Shown: in pieces, positions 10,501-15,184 of the stretch
Position numbering within the stretch: position 1 is the first letter of the stretch
Layout: each line of letters opens with the position of its first letter
Assembly (NCBI GenBank): GCA_012515885.1
Contig: JAAYXN010000249.1
Span: 1 to 16,567 of the forward strand
Length of the DNA stretch: 16,567 nucleotides
Source: Rhodococcus sp. (in: high G+C Gram-positive bacteria)
GTDB lineage: Bacteria; Actinomycetota; Actinomycetes; Mycobacteriales; Mycobacteriaceae
Direction: 5' to 3'
Made by a program: the position numbers and the translations under genes
Notes under the pieces: generated by a model
Database searches by the model: none
What the model was told of the DNA's origin: nothing
What the model saw: the letters and a program-made list of their open reading frames with translations, nothing else

Positions 10501-12733
10501 CCTCGTTGATGCGGACGGTCACCCCTATCAGGATGTGTGCGCACCGCGACCATTGCCGGTCGAGAATGTCACCACCATCGACGAGATCAAAGCCCGTGTC
10601 CGCGAGGAGCAAGCACGCGGTTTTGGACGCCTGCGCGACATTCCTTTCCGTGCGCGCCTTCTGCGTCTGGTCGAGGAGGGATCGCGGTGCGATGAATATG
10701 CGGTATCGCGGAGCGATGAATATGCATTGATCGTGTCTCTGCACCACATCGTTGCGGACGGATCATCGGTTGCGCCTCTCGTGCACGATCTCGTCACCGC
10801 GTATCAATGCCGAACCGCCGGCAAGCAGTGGGAGCCAGAACCACTGGCGCTGCAGATGGCTGACTATGCGATGTGGGAACGAGCCATAGAGCCCGACGTC
10901 ACCTATTGGGAGCAGACCCTCATCGGTGCAACGACATTGGCGCCGGTACCGCGAGATGCCGTTGCTGCAGCAGACTTTGAGGGTTCTGCAGAACTGAATA
11001 TGGCTGCGGCATCTGTGCGCCGAGTGTTGCCACTAGCCGCGGGGCACGGGATCGCCGCGCTAGCTCGCCGCGAACACACAACAGTGTTCACCGTTGTGCA
11101 CGCAGCATTGGCTGCGCTGTGTGCTCGCTGGTCCGGATCCGAGGATATTGCTCTCGCGACGGCGGTCGCGGGGCGCGGTCGACCAGAGCTTGAATCGATG
11201 GTTGGCATGTTCGTGAACCTGGTGGTTCTCCGAAGCTCAGTATCCGCTGAGCATTCCTTTGCTGAGCATCTGCACCAAGTGCGTCGCACCAACGCAGAGT
11301 CATTCGCCCACGCAGACGTACCCTTCGAATCGGTCGCGGCCTTGCTGCCTCGCCCCGTCCAGATCGCACTCGCTGTCGACGCGTTCTCCGTCGACATTCC
11401 GTCGATCGCCGGGCTGGAAATTGAGATGGCTGAGCTGGGCAATGACGTCGCCAAATCGGACTTGTTTTTCTCCGTCACCATGCGCGAGAGTGGCTGGCAG
11501 TTAGAGCTTTCTTATGCGGCGGCGCGGTTCACCGATGCGACAGCAACGGCCTTGCTGGAGGATCTGGAATCGATGCTCGTCCACGTGGCGCACTCGCCAG
11601 ATACGGCACTTGGGCAGCTTTATTCCGAGGTAGCGCAGCGTAAAATGCCGGAGTCGGTATTGCCATCGACACTCACCGAGGCCGTGGTTGCTAACGCGGT
11701 CGCACGCGTTACCGGCGCCAAGACGGTTGCCGCATCGGACAGCTTCTTCGAGCTCGGCGGAACGTCATTGACGGCCACACACCTCGTGGCGCTTCTCAAT
11801 GACGCACCGTTGAGCCAGATGCCCATTCCGCTGGCCGCCATTTTCCAATCGCCGACTATTGGGGCCCTCGCGGCACGGATAGATCGCGGATTCACCGACG
11901 CTGAGCCGGATGTTTTCGACACCGTCGTCCACCTGGGTGGACCAGCGGATTCAGAGCAGCCTCGCGATGCTGAGAACGTGCCCCTATTTTGTATCCATCC
12001 AGGCAGCGGACTGGCCTGGTGCTACCGCGAACTCGCGATGCATTTGGCGGAGCGCGACGTGTATGGCGTCCAGCTCAGTGGACTTTCGCACCAGCCTGCG
12101 AGCCTGGCTGACCTCGCTGCCGAATACATTGACGCACTTGAGCAGGTGCGCCCAGAAGGTCCGTACGAACTATTGGGTTGGTCCGTCGGCGGTCTCATTG
12201 CTCAGGAAATGGCGGTCCAGCTGACCGAACGCGGCAGGACGGTTCCCGCCGTCACCCTGCTTGATGTCCTGCCACCTGAGCATCGAACGCTAATGCCGGA
12301 CGAAGCCCCGACCGTCGAGGGCGTCACCGCAGAGCTGGACCATCTCGGTGTGAGCACTGAATTATCAAGTAGCGCAATGAATATGGACCATTATGCCGGA
12401 CTGCTAGCTCGGCTGACTGCTATCGTCGTGGACCATCAGCCCCGTCCCTTCGTCGGTCGCGTGAACTTCATTACCGCCGTGCGGGGGCTCGCACATCACC
12501 CAGAACCCGTCCCCGATTGGGGTGATCGTCTTGGTGACGACATCGTCGAATACCGCCTTGATGTTGACCACCACGAACTCGCTGACACCGGCCCCGCAGC
12601 TGAAATTGCCGCCTTCATTGCGGAAACAGCTCGCTCGGACGCCAACACTCCAGGCCGTCAGCACAACCCGGAAGTCGCGGAATTGCCCACAACCGCTACC
12701 CGCGACACCAGATCCAACAAGCCCACTCGATAG
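2..12733 (+). CDS. Giant multimodular nonribosomal peptide synthetase, 5'-partial, A-T-(C-A-T)x3-C-T-TE
   Basis: This enzyme assembles a peptide on carrier-protein thioesters. The reading frame is open from the first bases: the codons before the GTG at 32 encode residues typical of an adenylation-domain N-terminus (LRAQNIEVEDRVAVLLPRG), so that GTG is not the start and the gene begins upstream. About 4,243 residues are visible, ending at TAG 12731-12733. Seen in order: A1 (partial), T1, C2, A2, T2, C3, A3, T3, C4, A4, T4, C5, T5 and a type I thioesterase. All four C domains keep HHxxxDG, all five T domains keep the GGxS serine, and all four A domains keep the A10 lysine. No epimerization, methylation or oxidation domain is present, so the visible modules should use residues as loaded. 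A hydrophilic tail of about 35 residues follows the TE. The BY-kinase gene starts 35 nt downstream. The product class cannot be named from this window. Confidence 0.97.
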   Translation, partial: ASRLRAQNIEVEDRVAVLLPRGADAVIARWAVAVVGGVFVPIDPTYPAHRIEHMLADSDAALVVTGGGVDSAVTVPERYRVIDVSGSDVVSQDGEYPALHLDAAAYLLYTSGSTGVPKGVLATHRGLAGLAAARDHVYQVPRSGRVLQFASPSFDISLEESLLAFTAGATLVVAPQDVVGGAELTALINEQRVTHTVLTPSVAATLGELDHLTVLELGGEALPAELVTRFQPHAIVVNGYGPTEATVTTLVSDALDAKATPTLGSPVPGTSVLVLDRKLRPVPPGVVGELYLLGDCLARGYWNRPGLTASSFVAGPGGARMYRTGDLVRYDSALHLEFVGRADSQVKLRGYRIELGEIDAVLSAAPLVDIAATVIRDETLVGYVHGARLDVGDAAALGSIRDHCAAHLPRYMVPVVVALDDVPLTVTGKIDRAALPNPQLPQSRAAESALEQLIVDVIADVTGSSHGVVGATTDFFSLGGNSLTGAQVIGRLSRATGRRLTVRDLFDHPTAADLAAYVAEVPSDRPALVHSDEKTAPLSPAQLRLWIASQVDDAAYNLPFSIHVDARPDLAVVQQAIGDVIVRHRVLGTVIDMVDGQPRQVSGPAQVTLEYLNANDVAEFTGRGFDLAHQLPVRVGVIDTARGYQFVVVFHHIAFDGLSIAPLVRDLREAFVARVNGGAPQWQPLPIEYGDFARWQYLLADQEARELAYWKSALDGMPHMVDLPADHARPHTGPLRATQAPITLPARTVEQLEKIASSTNTTLFMVLHAALAVAVHKITGADDFAIGAPTAGRYDPVLDDLVGTFVGTVALRSHITPDATFAQVLSATRETVLAAFAHAEVPFDRVATALDPVRDATRHPLFQVIFAFDNYDTDVPSDIEGLPVRIEEHPLQVARFDLEINLGAIPGDPGALGGWFIYPEAIYERGTIEGWIQRWISVLGDIAADPQLPLARIDALTAVEHTVLRSSEGSVPAATSEFLTLVDAFEHAAAVDPEAVAVRAPYSSLTYRSLDERSRALASALVEAGVTSGDIVAVSLTVSAELPIALLAVLRAGAAYLPLDASHPVERRRRLIGDCHAAVVITDSDELAEGFTTVPATAVGSAPLPKVVDGLAYLIYTSGSTGEPKGVRIEHSAVLSLLANARTVMGYDDSDTWTLFHSIAFDFAVWELWGPLTSGGRVVLIDRDRTRSPEDFLALLRREQVTIVNQTTSAFSQIADTQLPESVRLLIFGGEALDRPMVLDWAARHPHVRAVDMYGITETTVHVTHRDIDSAPSIGMALAGLEVYVLDQALAPARPGAIGEIYVAGTQLAQGYHRRSDLTSERFIANPFGDGDRMYRTGDRARRRADGTLEYLGRVGGQLSVRGYRVEPREIEAELVRAPGVERAVVVLQDLSAGPTLVAYVTGDTTEQQMLDHARASLPAHLVPGRAIVLDALPRTTNGKLDRLALPVPQLAAITREVATDTERAVAAAFGDVLGEPVRDAHRSFFDLGGNSLIATRLATRIEAYCGVEVAVREVFEQPTIAELAAHIDGIVESEVGPSPVLPPLIARVRPETIPLTRSQYRVWAAHQLNPDSDAYHVGATLRFDGPLDVDALRAAILDVCARHEALRTRYPLDESGEPVQDILDVDTFTASIDLDEPIADDAFDLAAGPPVRLHLVEVTSTSHHLELAIHHIAVDGWSLRPLIADLIDAYRGRSAGAPSEPSRPPVLQPADYALWQRDPKVLHVAEVGERFWQDYLADTEPAALVTSGHRTGRATTAEFTVTDDIRTALAAAARAARTSVFTVLHAALAVTLARLGGSDDVVVGTAVADRSRSALDGSVGMFVDTVPLRVRVGNDTAAAFIAAVRDRNTETLRHAHAWNGVADTQVVLGYDSEPPTVMLADGLTVEVESAESTAVKFDCHVHLTDSDDHLVGSVIYDEGLFDEATITALTTVFTDVLTTIAGALHTPLVDVGRPESAESVTAPPPSIRSLRQIFERTAHDYAENVAVIDGDRSYSYRELDQAADRRAVELAAQGTGPGWLVPIPAPRGIAHIIELWAIAKLGAAYSPGTAITAPHSREDMRGIAYVIHTSGTTGAPKAVAVTSRGLATLVDEAVVRYRVTPQSRVLHGYSPHFDAALLEMLLAFGSGATLVIAPPEVTAGPPLEQIIADQKVTHLLSTPSVLSTLDPDALPHVQVVGVGGEALHAHTAAPWLRERTFINAYGLTETTIVATLAEIGDGPVTLGRPIPGTTVEVLDAQLRAVPDGGIGELYISGTSVARRYLEDSENTATRFIAAPGGTVRYRTGDLVQRRADGQLVYLGRRDRQVQIHGIRTELAALETALTSVPGVSAAAVIERDGQLCGYIVGDAHPDEARRALPTYAQMPIMALEILPTTDHGKLDVAALPTITAVEEHRSTESAAPTAESERIVARAFTTLLGVEAGRETNFFAAGGTSLTVPALAAELGVAPRAVFTAPTVRALAQLLDTGEHHTGTAPFTVERGDLIPLTGAQRRIWTAAQRDSSLYRIPVVVRLNDEVDTEALALAWRDVVTRHESLRTRYPVSADGVPHQEILDDVELPAVDTVDDVTQAITDTLDTPFDLAAQVPIRVRLLREPEGRAITAVVVLHHIATDGWSVTPLVRDFTAAYHARRSEDAPQWTSLPAQPADVALWEQQQSADASSSGYWRERLAGLDSVAPMTPSRMRPDLGHESVAFVFTEDTARDIGRVARGGDTTPLVVMHAALAVVLSRFSDTRDIVVATATNGRSQAALHDVVGMFVNLVLLRVDVDEARTFDEHLALVRHGDLEAFAHDDVPFEDVIAASGMPQVSWSYTDNDDNQVTDLDFGELVTETYAHVSSEFEIHIECHADERGAIVGSITYNAALFDRSTIVRLASTLKTFLTAAAAHPGQRIAELGAVHTAPIAGSQARQQCTLADVWQKAVTDYPDRPALTDGTVTYTYGDLKARVASQVSALHADGVGAGTFVPLAGERSVDTVCDFWAIAATDATIVLGGNVTQRTDPHADGLAYVVHTSGTTGVPKAVAVSHRGIAALVDEVRNRGDITTHDRVLYALGASFDASLYPMLAAAATGALLVVAPIDTYAGPQLEDFIAANEVTHLVMTPSLLATLNPQNVPSVRFVIAGGEALPHTLVNRWQQAHCGVANSYGPSEATVITLAGDIAPAPQSAAGEGTLIALGTPVAGTAVRVLDRRLRPVPAGGVGELYVTGTSLARGYLEDSAGTASRFVAADDGTRMYRTGDRVRRGADGHLYFLGRTDRQTKVRGVRLEPAALEAAALSCDGVDAAAAVVRDGELDIFVTGMRADLRDVDDAVREQVRALRVAPRVTRLDSLPMTTHGKLDVAALPNPSADAAEPARTQTELIVAAVFVDILGVDDVGRETDFFGEGGTSLSATRVAARLADQLGYEVPLRLVFGESTVSRLASALDELRATAAGQLRLLPQERPEHAPLTRAQHRMWMAAQQDPTSHVHDLVGVLRLHGNLDVDAVVGAFGDVTERHEVLRTRYLVDADGHPYQDVCAPRPLPVENVTTIDEIKARVREEQARGFGRLRDIPFRARLLRLVEEGSRCDEYAVSRSDEYALIVSLHHIVADGSSVAPLVHDLVTAYQCRTAGKQWEPEPLALQMADYAMWERAIEPDVTYWEQTLIGATTLAPVPRDAVAAADFEGSAELNMAAASVRRVLPLAAGHGIAALARREHTTVFTVVHAALAALCARWSGSEDIALATAVAGRGRPELESMVGMFVNLVVLRSSVSAEHSFAEHLHQVRRTNAESFAHADVPFESVAALLPRPVQIALAVDAFSVDIPSIAGLEIEMAELGNDVAKSDLFFSVTMRESGWQLELSYAAARFTDATATALLEDLESMLVHVAHSPDTALGQLYSEVAQRKMPESVLPSTLTEAVVANAVARVTGAKTVAASDSFFELGGTSLTATHLVALLNDAPLSQMPIPLAAIFQSPTIGALAARIDRGFTDAEPDVFDTVVHLGGPADSEQPRDAENVPLFCIHPGSGLAWCYRELAMHLAERDVYGVQLSGLSHQPASLADLAAEYIDALEQVRPEGPYELLGWSVGGLIAQEMAVQLTERGRTVPAVTLLDVLPPEHRTLMPDEAPTVEGVTAELDHLGVSTELSSSAMNMDHYAGLLARLTAIVVDHQPRPFVGRVNFITAVRGLAHHPEPVPDWGDRLGDDIVEYRLDVDHHELADTGPAAEIAAFIAETARSDANTPGRQHNPEVAELPTTATRDTRSNKPTR
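1607..4600 (+). other. NRPS module 2: C2-A2-T2, predicted to incorporate threonine
   Basis: C2 begins at APLSPAQLRLW (1607) and has HHIAFDG at 1952-1972. It is the only visible C domain that keeps the full segment ending in RHPLFQVIF near 2570-2600. A2 spans about 2930-4340, with A3 (LIYTSGSTGEPKGV) near 3341-3382, FDFAVWE at 3482-3502, YGITETT after 3761, and NGKLDR near 4315-4332. The pocket residues read D-F-W-N-I-G-M-V-H-K by hand alignment to GrsA. This is the well-known threonine code. T2 has SFFDLGGNSL with its serine at 4475. Among the visible modules this is the most canonical, with no shortened region. Confidence in threonine is high because all ten positions match. The stereochemistry should be L, as no epimerization domain follows. 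Confidence 0.92.
4661..7400 (+). other. NRPS module 3: C3-A3-T3 with a shortened A domain
   Basis: C3 starts at IPLTRSQYRVW (4661) and has HHIAVDGWS starting at 5012. A3 spans about 5912-7160, near 417 residues against about 470 for A2. Only about 12 residues separate the A2-like GAAYSPG from the strand leading into A3 (VIHTSGTTGAPKAV, from 6200); module 2 has 49 there. The stretch between A8 and A10 is also short. Catalytic landmarks remain: YRTGD near 6845 and the A10 lysine (HGKLD) at 7133. The hand-read pocket is D-A-L-L-G-G-A-I-V-K, which I cannot assign to a substrate. T3 has an unusual NFFAAGGTSL with its serine at 7301. Module 4 shares the same peculiarities, which suggests the two are paralogous copies. 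The module is probably functional, but substrate and activity are unproven. Confidence 0.88.
7451..10285 (+). other. NRPS module 4: C4-A4-T4 with a shortened A domain
   Basis: C4 begins at IPLTGAQRRIW (7451) and carries HHIATDGWS starting at 7817. A4 spans about 8732-10030. As in A3, roughly 38 residues between core motifs A2 and A3 are missing: about 10 residues separate VLGG from DGLAYV just before VVHTSGTTGVPKAV (from 9020). MYRTGD is near 9692-9709, and the A10 lysine (HGKLD) is at 10001. The hand-read pocket is D-A-Y-V-I-G-S-V-I-K, which I do not recognise. T4 has DFFGEGGTSL with its serine at 10154. Similarity to module 3 includes HTSGTTG..KAV in place of the usual YTSGSTG..KGV, GTSxARxYLEDS after A6, and GGTS in the carrier. 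This pattern supports duplication of an already shortened module. Confidence 0.88.
10328..11890 (+). other. NRPS terminal module: C5-T5 with no adenylation domain
   Basis: C5 starts at APLTRAQHRMW (10328) and has HHIVADG at 10742-10762, so the catalytic histidine motif is intact. The C-terminal half of C5 (VGMFVNLVVL near 11200, HADVPFESV near 11310) ends by about 11620. A carrier domain follows at once: SFFELGGTSL, with its serine at 11765. The linker is only about 30 residues, so there is no room for an adenylation domain and none of its motifs is present. T5 must be loaded in trans, receive a chain from T4, or be used repeatedly. C-T units without A are known at the end of fungal ferrichrome-type synthetases, where they act iteratively. 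A 24-bp tandem duplication lies just before the HHIVADG motif. Confidence 0.9.
10681..10728 (+). repeat. 24-bp imperfect tandem duplication inside C5
   Basis: Two adjacent 24-bp units (10681-10704 and 10705-10728) differ at three positions. Both contain gcgatgaatatgc. The period is a multiple of three, so the frame is kept and the protein shows SRCDEYAV followed by SRSDEYAL. The duplicated peptide sits in the loop and strand just before HHIVADG. Related C domains in this protein have no such insert. Confidence 0.9.
11978..12640 (+). other. NRPS type I thioesterase domain
   Basis: This alpha/beta-hydrolase domain releases the finished peptide by hydrolysis or cyclization. It opens with VPLFCIHPGSG at 11978. 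The nucleophile elbow GWSVGG has its serine at 12182. The likely catalytic aspartate (LLDV) is at 12263, and the histidine is in DHHEL at 12569-12574. The triad order and spacing fit the family. Whether release gives a linear acid or a macrolactone cannot be read from sequence; the predicted threonine of module 2 could supply a hydroxyl. The NRPS therefore ends here, and the visible modules are the last ones of the assembly line. Confidence 0.93.
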
Positions 12734-12756
12734 ACCGCAACACAGTTACACCAACA

Positions 12757-12764
12757 GAAAGAGG
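12757..12764 (+). promoter_or_regulatory. Ribosome binding site of the BY-kinase gene
   Basis: The purine-rich gaaagagg ends 4 nt before the ATG at 12769 and supports that start. It lies in the 35-nt gap after the NRPS stop. No promoter or hairpin is visible in this gap, which fits co-transcription with the NRPS. Confidence 0.6.
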
Positions 12765-12768
12765 CACC

Positions 12769-14274
12769 ATGGAACTTCAGGATTACCTGCGTATTCTGCA
12801 ATCTCGCTGGAAGATCATCGCGATCACCGTTGTTGTTGCCGTGGGAGGCGCGCTGGGTATGTCGCTGATGACAACCCCCACGTACGAGGCGTCAACGCGA
12901 CTGTTTGTGTCGACGTCGGCAGGAACGTCCGTCAACGAGCTGTACCAGGGCAACCTGTACTCCCAGCAGCGCGTGACCTCGTACACCCAGTTGCTCACCG
13001 GTGAGACACTCGCCCAGCGCACCATCGACGAGTTGGGACTGGACGAAACCCCCGCACAACTCGCTGCGAAGGTCACCGCGAACTCTGCCCCCAACTCGGT
13101 GCTGGTCAACGTGCGCATCACCGACACCTCACCCGAACGCGCCCGCGACATCGCCAACGCGCTGTCGGACGAATTCGTCGTCATGGTGCGAGAACTTGAG
13201 ACCCCAGAAAACGGAGGTGCGGCTGCAGCTCGCGTTGTCGTCGAGCAGACCGCAGACACACCGACCTCCCCGGTCTCACCCAAGACCAAGCGAAACCTCG
13301 CGCTCGGCTTGGCTGTGGGTGTGCTTCTCGGTATCGCCCTCGCGGTGCTGCGTGATCGTCTCGACAACACGGTGAAAGATCGCGGGACCGTGGAAGAGAT
13401 CGCCGGTGCGTCCACGGTCGGCACCATCCCGTTCGACAAGGAACGCGAAGTCAACCAGGCCGTGGACTTCGGTAAAGGCCAGTCAGTAAGTGCCGAGTCG
13501 TTCCGTGAACTGCGCACCAACCTGCAATTCCTGCAAGTCGACAACCCGCCGCGGGTCATCATCGTCACCAGCGCACTGCCCAACGAGGGTAAGTCGACTA
13601 CCGCCGTCAACCTGGCACTGGCGCTGGTCGAGAGCGGCAAATCAGTGTGTTTGGTCGAGGGCGACCTCCGCAAGCCGCGCGTCTCGAAGTATCTCGGACT
13701 CATCGGTTCGGTGGGCCTGTCCAACGTCCTCGCGGGTGCAGCGAAGATCGACGACCTGTTGCAGGAAACGCCTGCCGGGCTGAAAGTTCTTGCATCGGGA
13801 CCGATTCCACCGAACCCCAGTGAGCTACTTGGGTCGCAAGCTGCCCGCGAGGTACTGACCAAGCTGCGCGAGCAGTTCGACTACGTCATTGTTGACGCAT
13901 CGCCACTACTGCCTGTCACTGACGCGGTGGTGCTGACTGCTCTCGCCGACGGCGCGGTGGTGGTCGCTCGATACGGTGCCACCACACGGGATCAGCTGAC
14001 CCGGGCGGTAGAGAATCTGCGTTCGGTCAACGCGAAAATCCTCGGCACCATTTTGACGATGACACCGGCACGCGGAAAGAACGCGTACGAGTACCGCTAC
14101 TACTACGAGTCCGACACCGCGGCACCGAACGCCGCAGTCACAGCTCCAGTAACGGGCGTCCCCGCAGCCGCACCGAAGTCGGATTCGTCGACCGCTGATG
14201 CCGCGAAGTCTTCAGAGTCGGGCACCGATTCGCAGGAAACATCGAGCGCAGCAGCAAGTTCAGGCAAGGCATAA
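12769..14274 (+). CDS. Wzz-domain polysaccharide co-polymerase / bacterial tyrosine kinase (BY-kinase)
   Basis: This 501-residue inner-membrane protein should control chain length or export of a surface polysaccharide and autophosphorylate on tyrosine. It has an N-terminal Wzz region, TM1 at about residues 16-34, an extracytoplasmic segment, and TM2 at about 177-195 preceded by a proline-containing stretch. The cytoplasmic kinase domain follows. Walker A is ALPNEGKST (K275), Walker A' is LVEGDLR (E297, D299, R301), and Walker B is VIVDAS (D376). A tyrosine cluster (Y440, Y442, Y444-446) forms the expected phosphorylation site. The tail after residue 447 is rich in Ala, Ser, Thr and Pro. Having membrane and kinase parts in one chain is usual in actinobacteria. 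The first Walker A' aspartate is replaced by Glu. The ATG start has a good ribosome site. The NRPS lies 35 nt upstream and a small membrane protein gene 4 nt downstream. Confidence 0.93.
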   Translation: MELQDYLRILQSRWKIIAITVVVAVGGALGMSLMTTPTYEASTRLFVSTSAGTSVNELYQGNLYSQQRVTSYTQLLTGETLAQRTIDELGLDETPAQLAAKVTANSAPNSVLVNVRITDTSPERARDIANALSDEFVVMVRELETPENGGAAAARVVVEQTADTPTSPVSPKTKRNLALGLAVGVLLGIALAVLRDRLDNTVKDRGTVEEIAGASTVGTIPFDKEREVNQAVDFGKGQSVSAESFRELRTNLQFLQVDNPPRVIIVTSALPNEGKSTTAVNLALALVESGKSVCLVEGDLRKPRVSKYLGLIGSVGLSNVLAGAAKIDDLLQETPAGLKVLASGPIPPNPSELLGSQAAREVLTKLREQFDYVIVDASPLLPVTDAVVLTALADGAVVVARYGATTRDQLTRAVENLRSVNAKILGTILTMTPARGKNAYEYRYYYESDTAAPNAAVTAPVTGVPAAAPKSDSSTADAAKSSESGTDSQETSSAAASSGKA

Positions 14275-14278
14275 CACG

Positions 14279-14623
14279 GTGAACGACCCACAGTTCTTTT
14301 ACGCCCTCATTTTGATGAACTGCCTGTTTGTGTCGGGAGGATGGTGCCTCGCCAAACCAAACCGGGCGTCCATCATCGCGTTGGTGGTGTTTTCGGGACT
14401 GTGGGTCGTTTTCAACGGCCCACTCGAAGGCCGCGTGTTGTGGACGTTCCGGCCAGGGAATGGACTTACCGAATCGGATTTCCTTGCCCTGGCCGGGCTC
14501 TGCATCGCACTACGGGGTTGGTGGCACCTTCGACCAACACGGCGTACGCCAGTTCGGGTTGAGCAGCCTATGCAAGCTCGGGTCGAGCGGTGTGAACATC
14601 TGGTGCTGCGCGACGGGCCCTAG
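14279..14623 (+). CDS. Small hypothetical membrane protein
   Basis: This is a 114-residue protein starting at GTG 14279, 4 nt after the BY-kinase stop. A possible ribosome site, aagg (14266-14269), lies inside the kinase gene. In-frame ATG 14315 is an alternative, but it would cut off half of the first helix. Hydrophobic segments lie at about residues 6-25, 30-46 and, more weakly, 64-78. Between the last two is a polar stretch (GPLEGRVLW, then RPGNGLTESD). The C-terminal 30 residues are basic and polar. I do not recognise a family. Position and spacing suggest translation coupled to the BY-kinase, so a role in the same membrane process is likely but inferred. Its last 56 nt overlap the convergent Nudix gene. 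Confidence 0.7.
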   Translation: MNDPQFFYALILMNCLFVSGGWCLAKPNRASIIALVVFSGLWVVFNGPLEGRVLWTFRPGNGLTESDFLALAGLCIALRGWWHLRPTRRTPVRVEQPMQARVERCEHLVLRDGP

Positions 14624-15158
14624 CAAGCCCAACGAGGCGGTTGATCGTCGACGTCTCCGCGCCGTCAGGGAGCTCGTCGACGGGGAACCAGCGCAGATCC
14701 GTCGATTCTGAGCTGCGCACGATATGGGCATTGGGGCGCGCAATGGCAAGGAACTGCACGTCCAAATGTCGCGTCGGTACACCGAGCGAGCACGTAATCG
14801 CGTGCGTATGCAGTGACAGCGGTTCCGGGTCGAGAACCAGATCACTAATCCCGGACTCCTCAACCGCTTCGCGCCGGGCTGCATCCTGAATGGTCTCGTC
14901 AGATTCCTCGCAATGACCGCCCAGCTGAATCCACCGGCCCACACGCGGATGCAGTGTCAGAAGAACATGGCACAAACCCTGATCCAGAATCAGTGAGGAC
15001 GCCGTCAGGTGTCCGGGCTCCCACTCACGCAGGCAGCCACGCGAGCTTGACGCAAGAAAAGCCAGCATCGTCTGCCGCACCACCTCGTGGTGCTCATCCG
15101 GTGCCGTCCAACTCCCCAGTGTTTCCAGGGCGGAGTCGTGTAAAGATTTAGCGCTCAT
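14568..15158 (-). CDS. Nudix family hydrolase
   Basis: This 196-residue protein probably hydrolyses a nucleoside-diphosphate-linked or similar pyrophosphate; the substrate is not predictable. The Nudix helix is visible at residues 80-104: GGHCEESDE followed by RREAVEESGI (R96, E97, E100, E101, G103). Spacing gives G-x5-D (G81, D87) where the classic box has G-x5-E. This matches a variant common in actinobacterial members written GGHCEPGD, as far as I can recall. A strand motif HLDVQFLA follows near residue 131. The ATG at 15158 lies 26 nt after the fbiB stop on the same strand, so the two are probably co-transcribed. No strong ribosome site is visible before it. Two nearby ATGs upstream are out of frame. 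The 3' end overlaps the opposite-strand membrane protein gene. Confidence 0.88.
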   Translation of the reverse strand: MSAKSLHDSALETLGSWTAPDEHHEVVRQTMLAFLASSSRGCLREWEPGHLTASSLILDQGLCHVLLTLHPRVGRWIQLGGHCEESDETIQDAARREAVEESGISDLVLDPEPLSLHTHAITCSLGVPTRHLDVQFLAIARPNAHIVRSSESTDLRWFPVDELPDGAETSTINRLVGLARARRAAPDVHTARPELA

Positions 15159-15184
15159 AATTCATGCTCATCGTTCTAACTTGC

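Noticed and set aside
12734..12768. Promoter or terminator between the NRPS and BY-kinase genes
   Set aside because: Only 35 nt, with no inverted repeat or promoter boxes I could support. Only the ribosome site is convincing.
12783..13862. Long minus-strand open frame (359 residues) opposite the BY-kinase gene
   Set aside because: It is Ser/Arg/Thr-rich with no recognisable motif and lies entirely opposite a gene with clear domains. High-GC codon bias explains it.
14328..14711. Alternative plus-strand frame of 127 residues over the membrane protein and Nudix genes
   Set aside because: It has no hydrophobic segments or motifs. The 14279 frame has clear membrane helices and tight spacing to the kinase stop.
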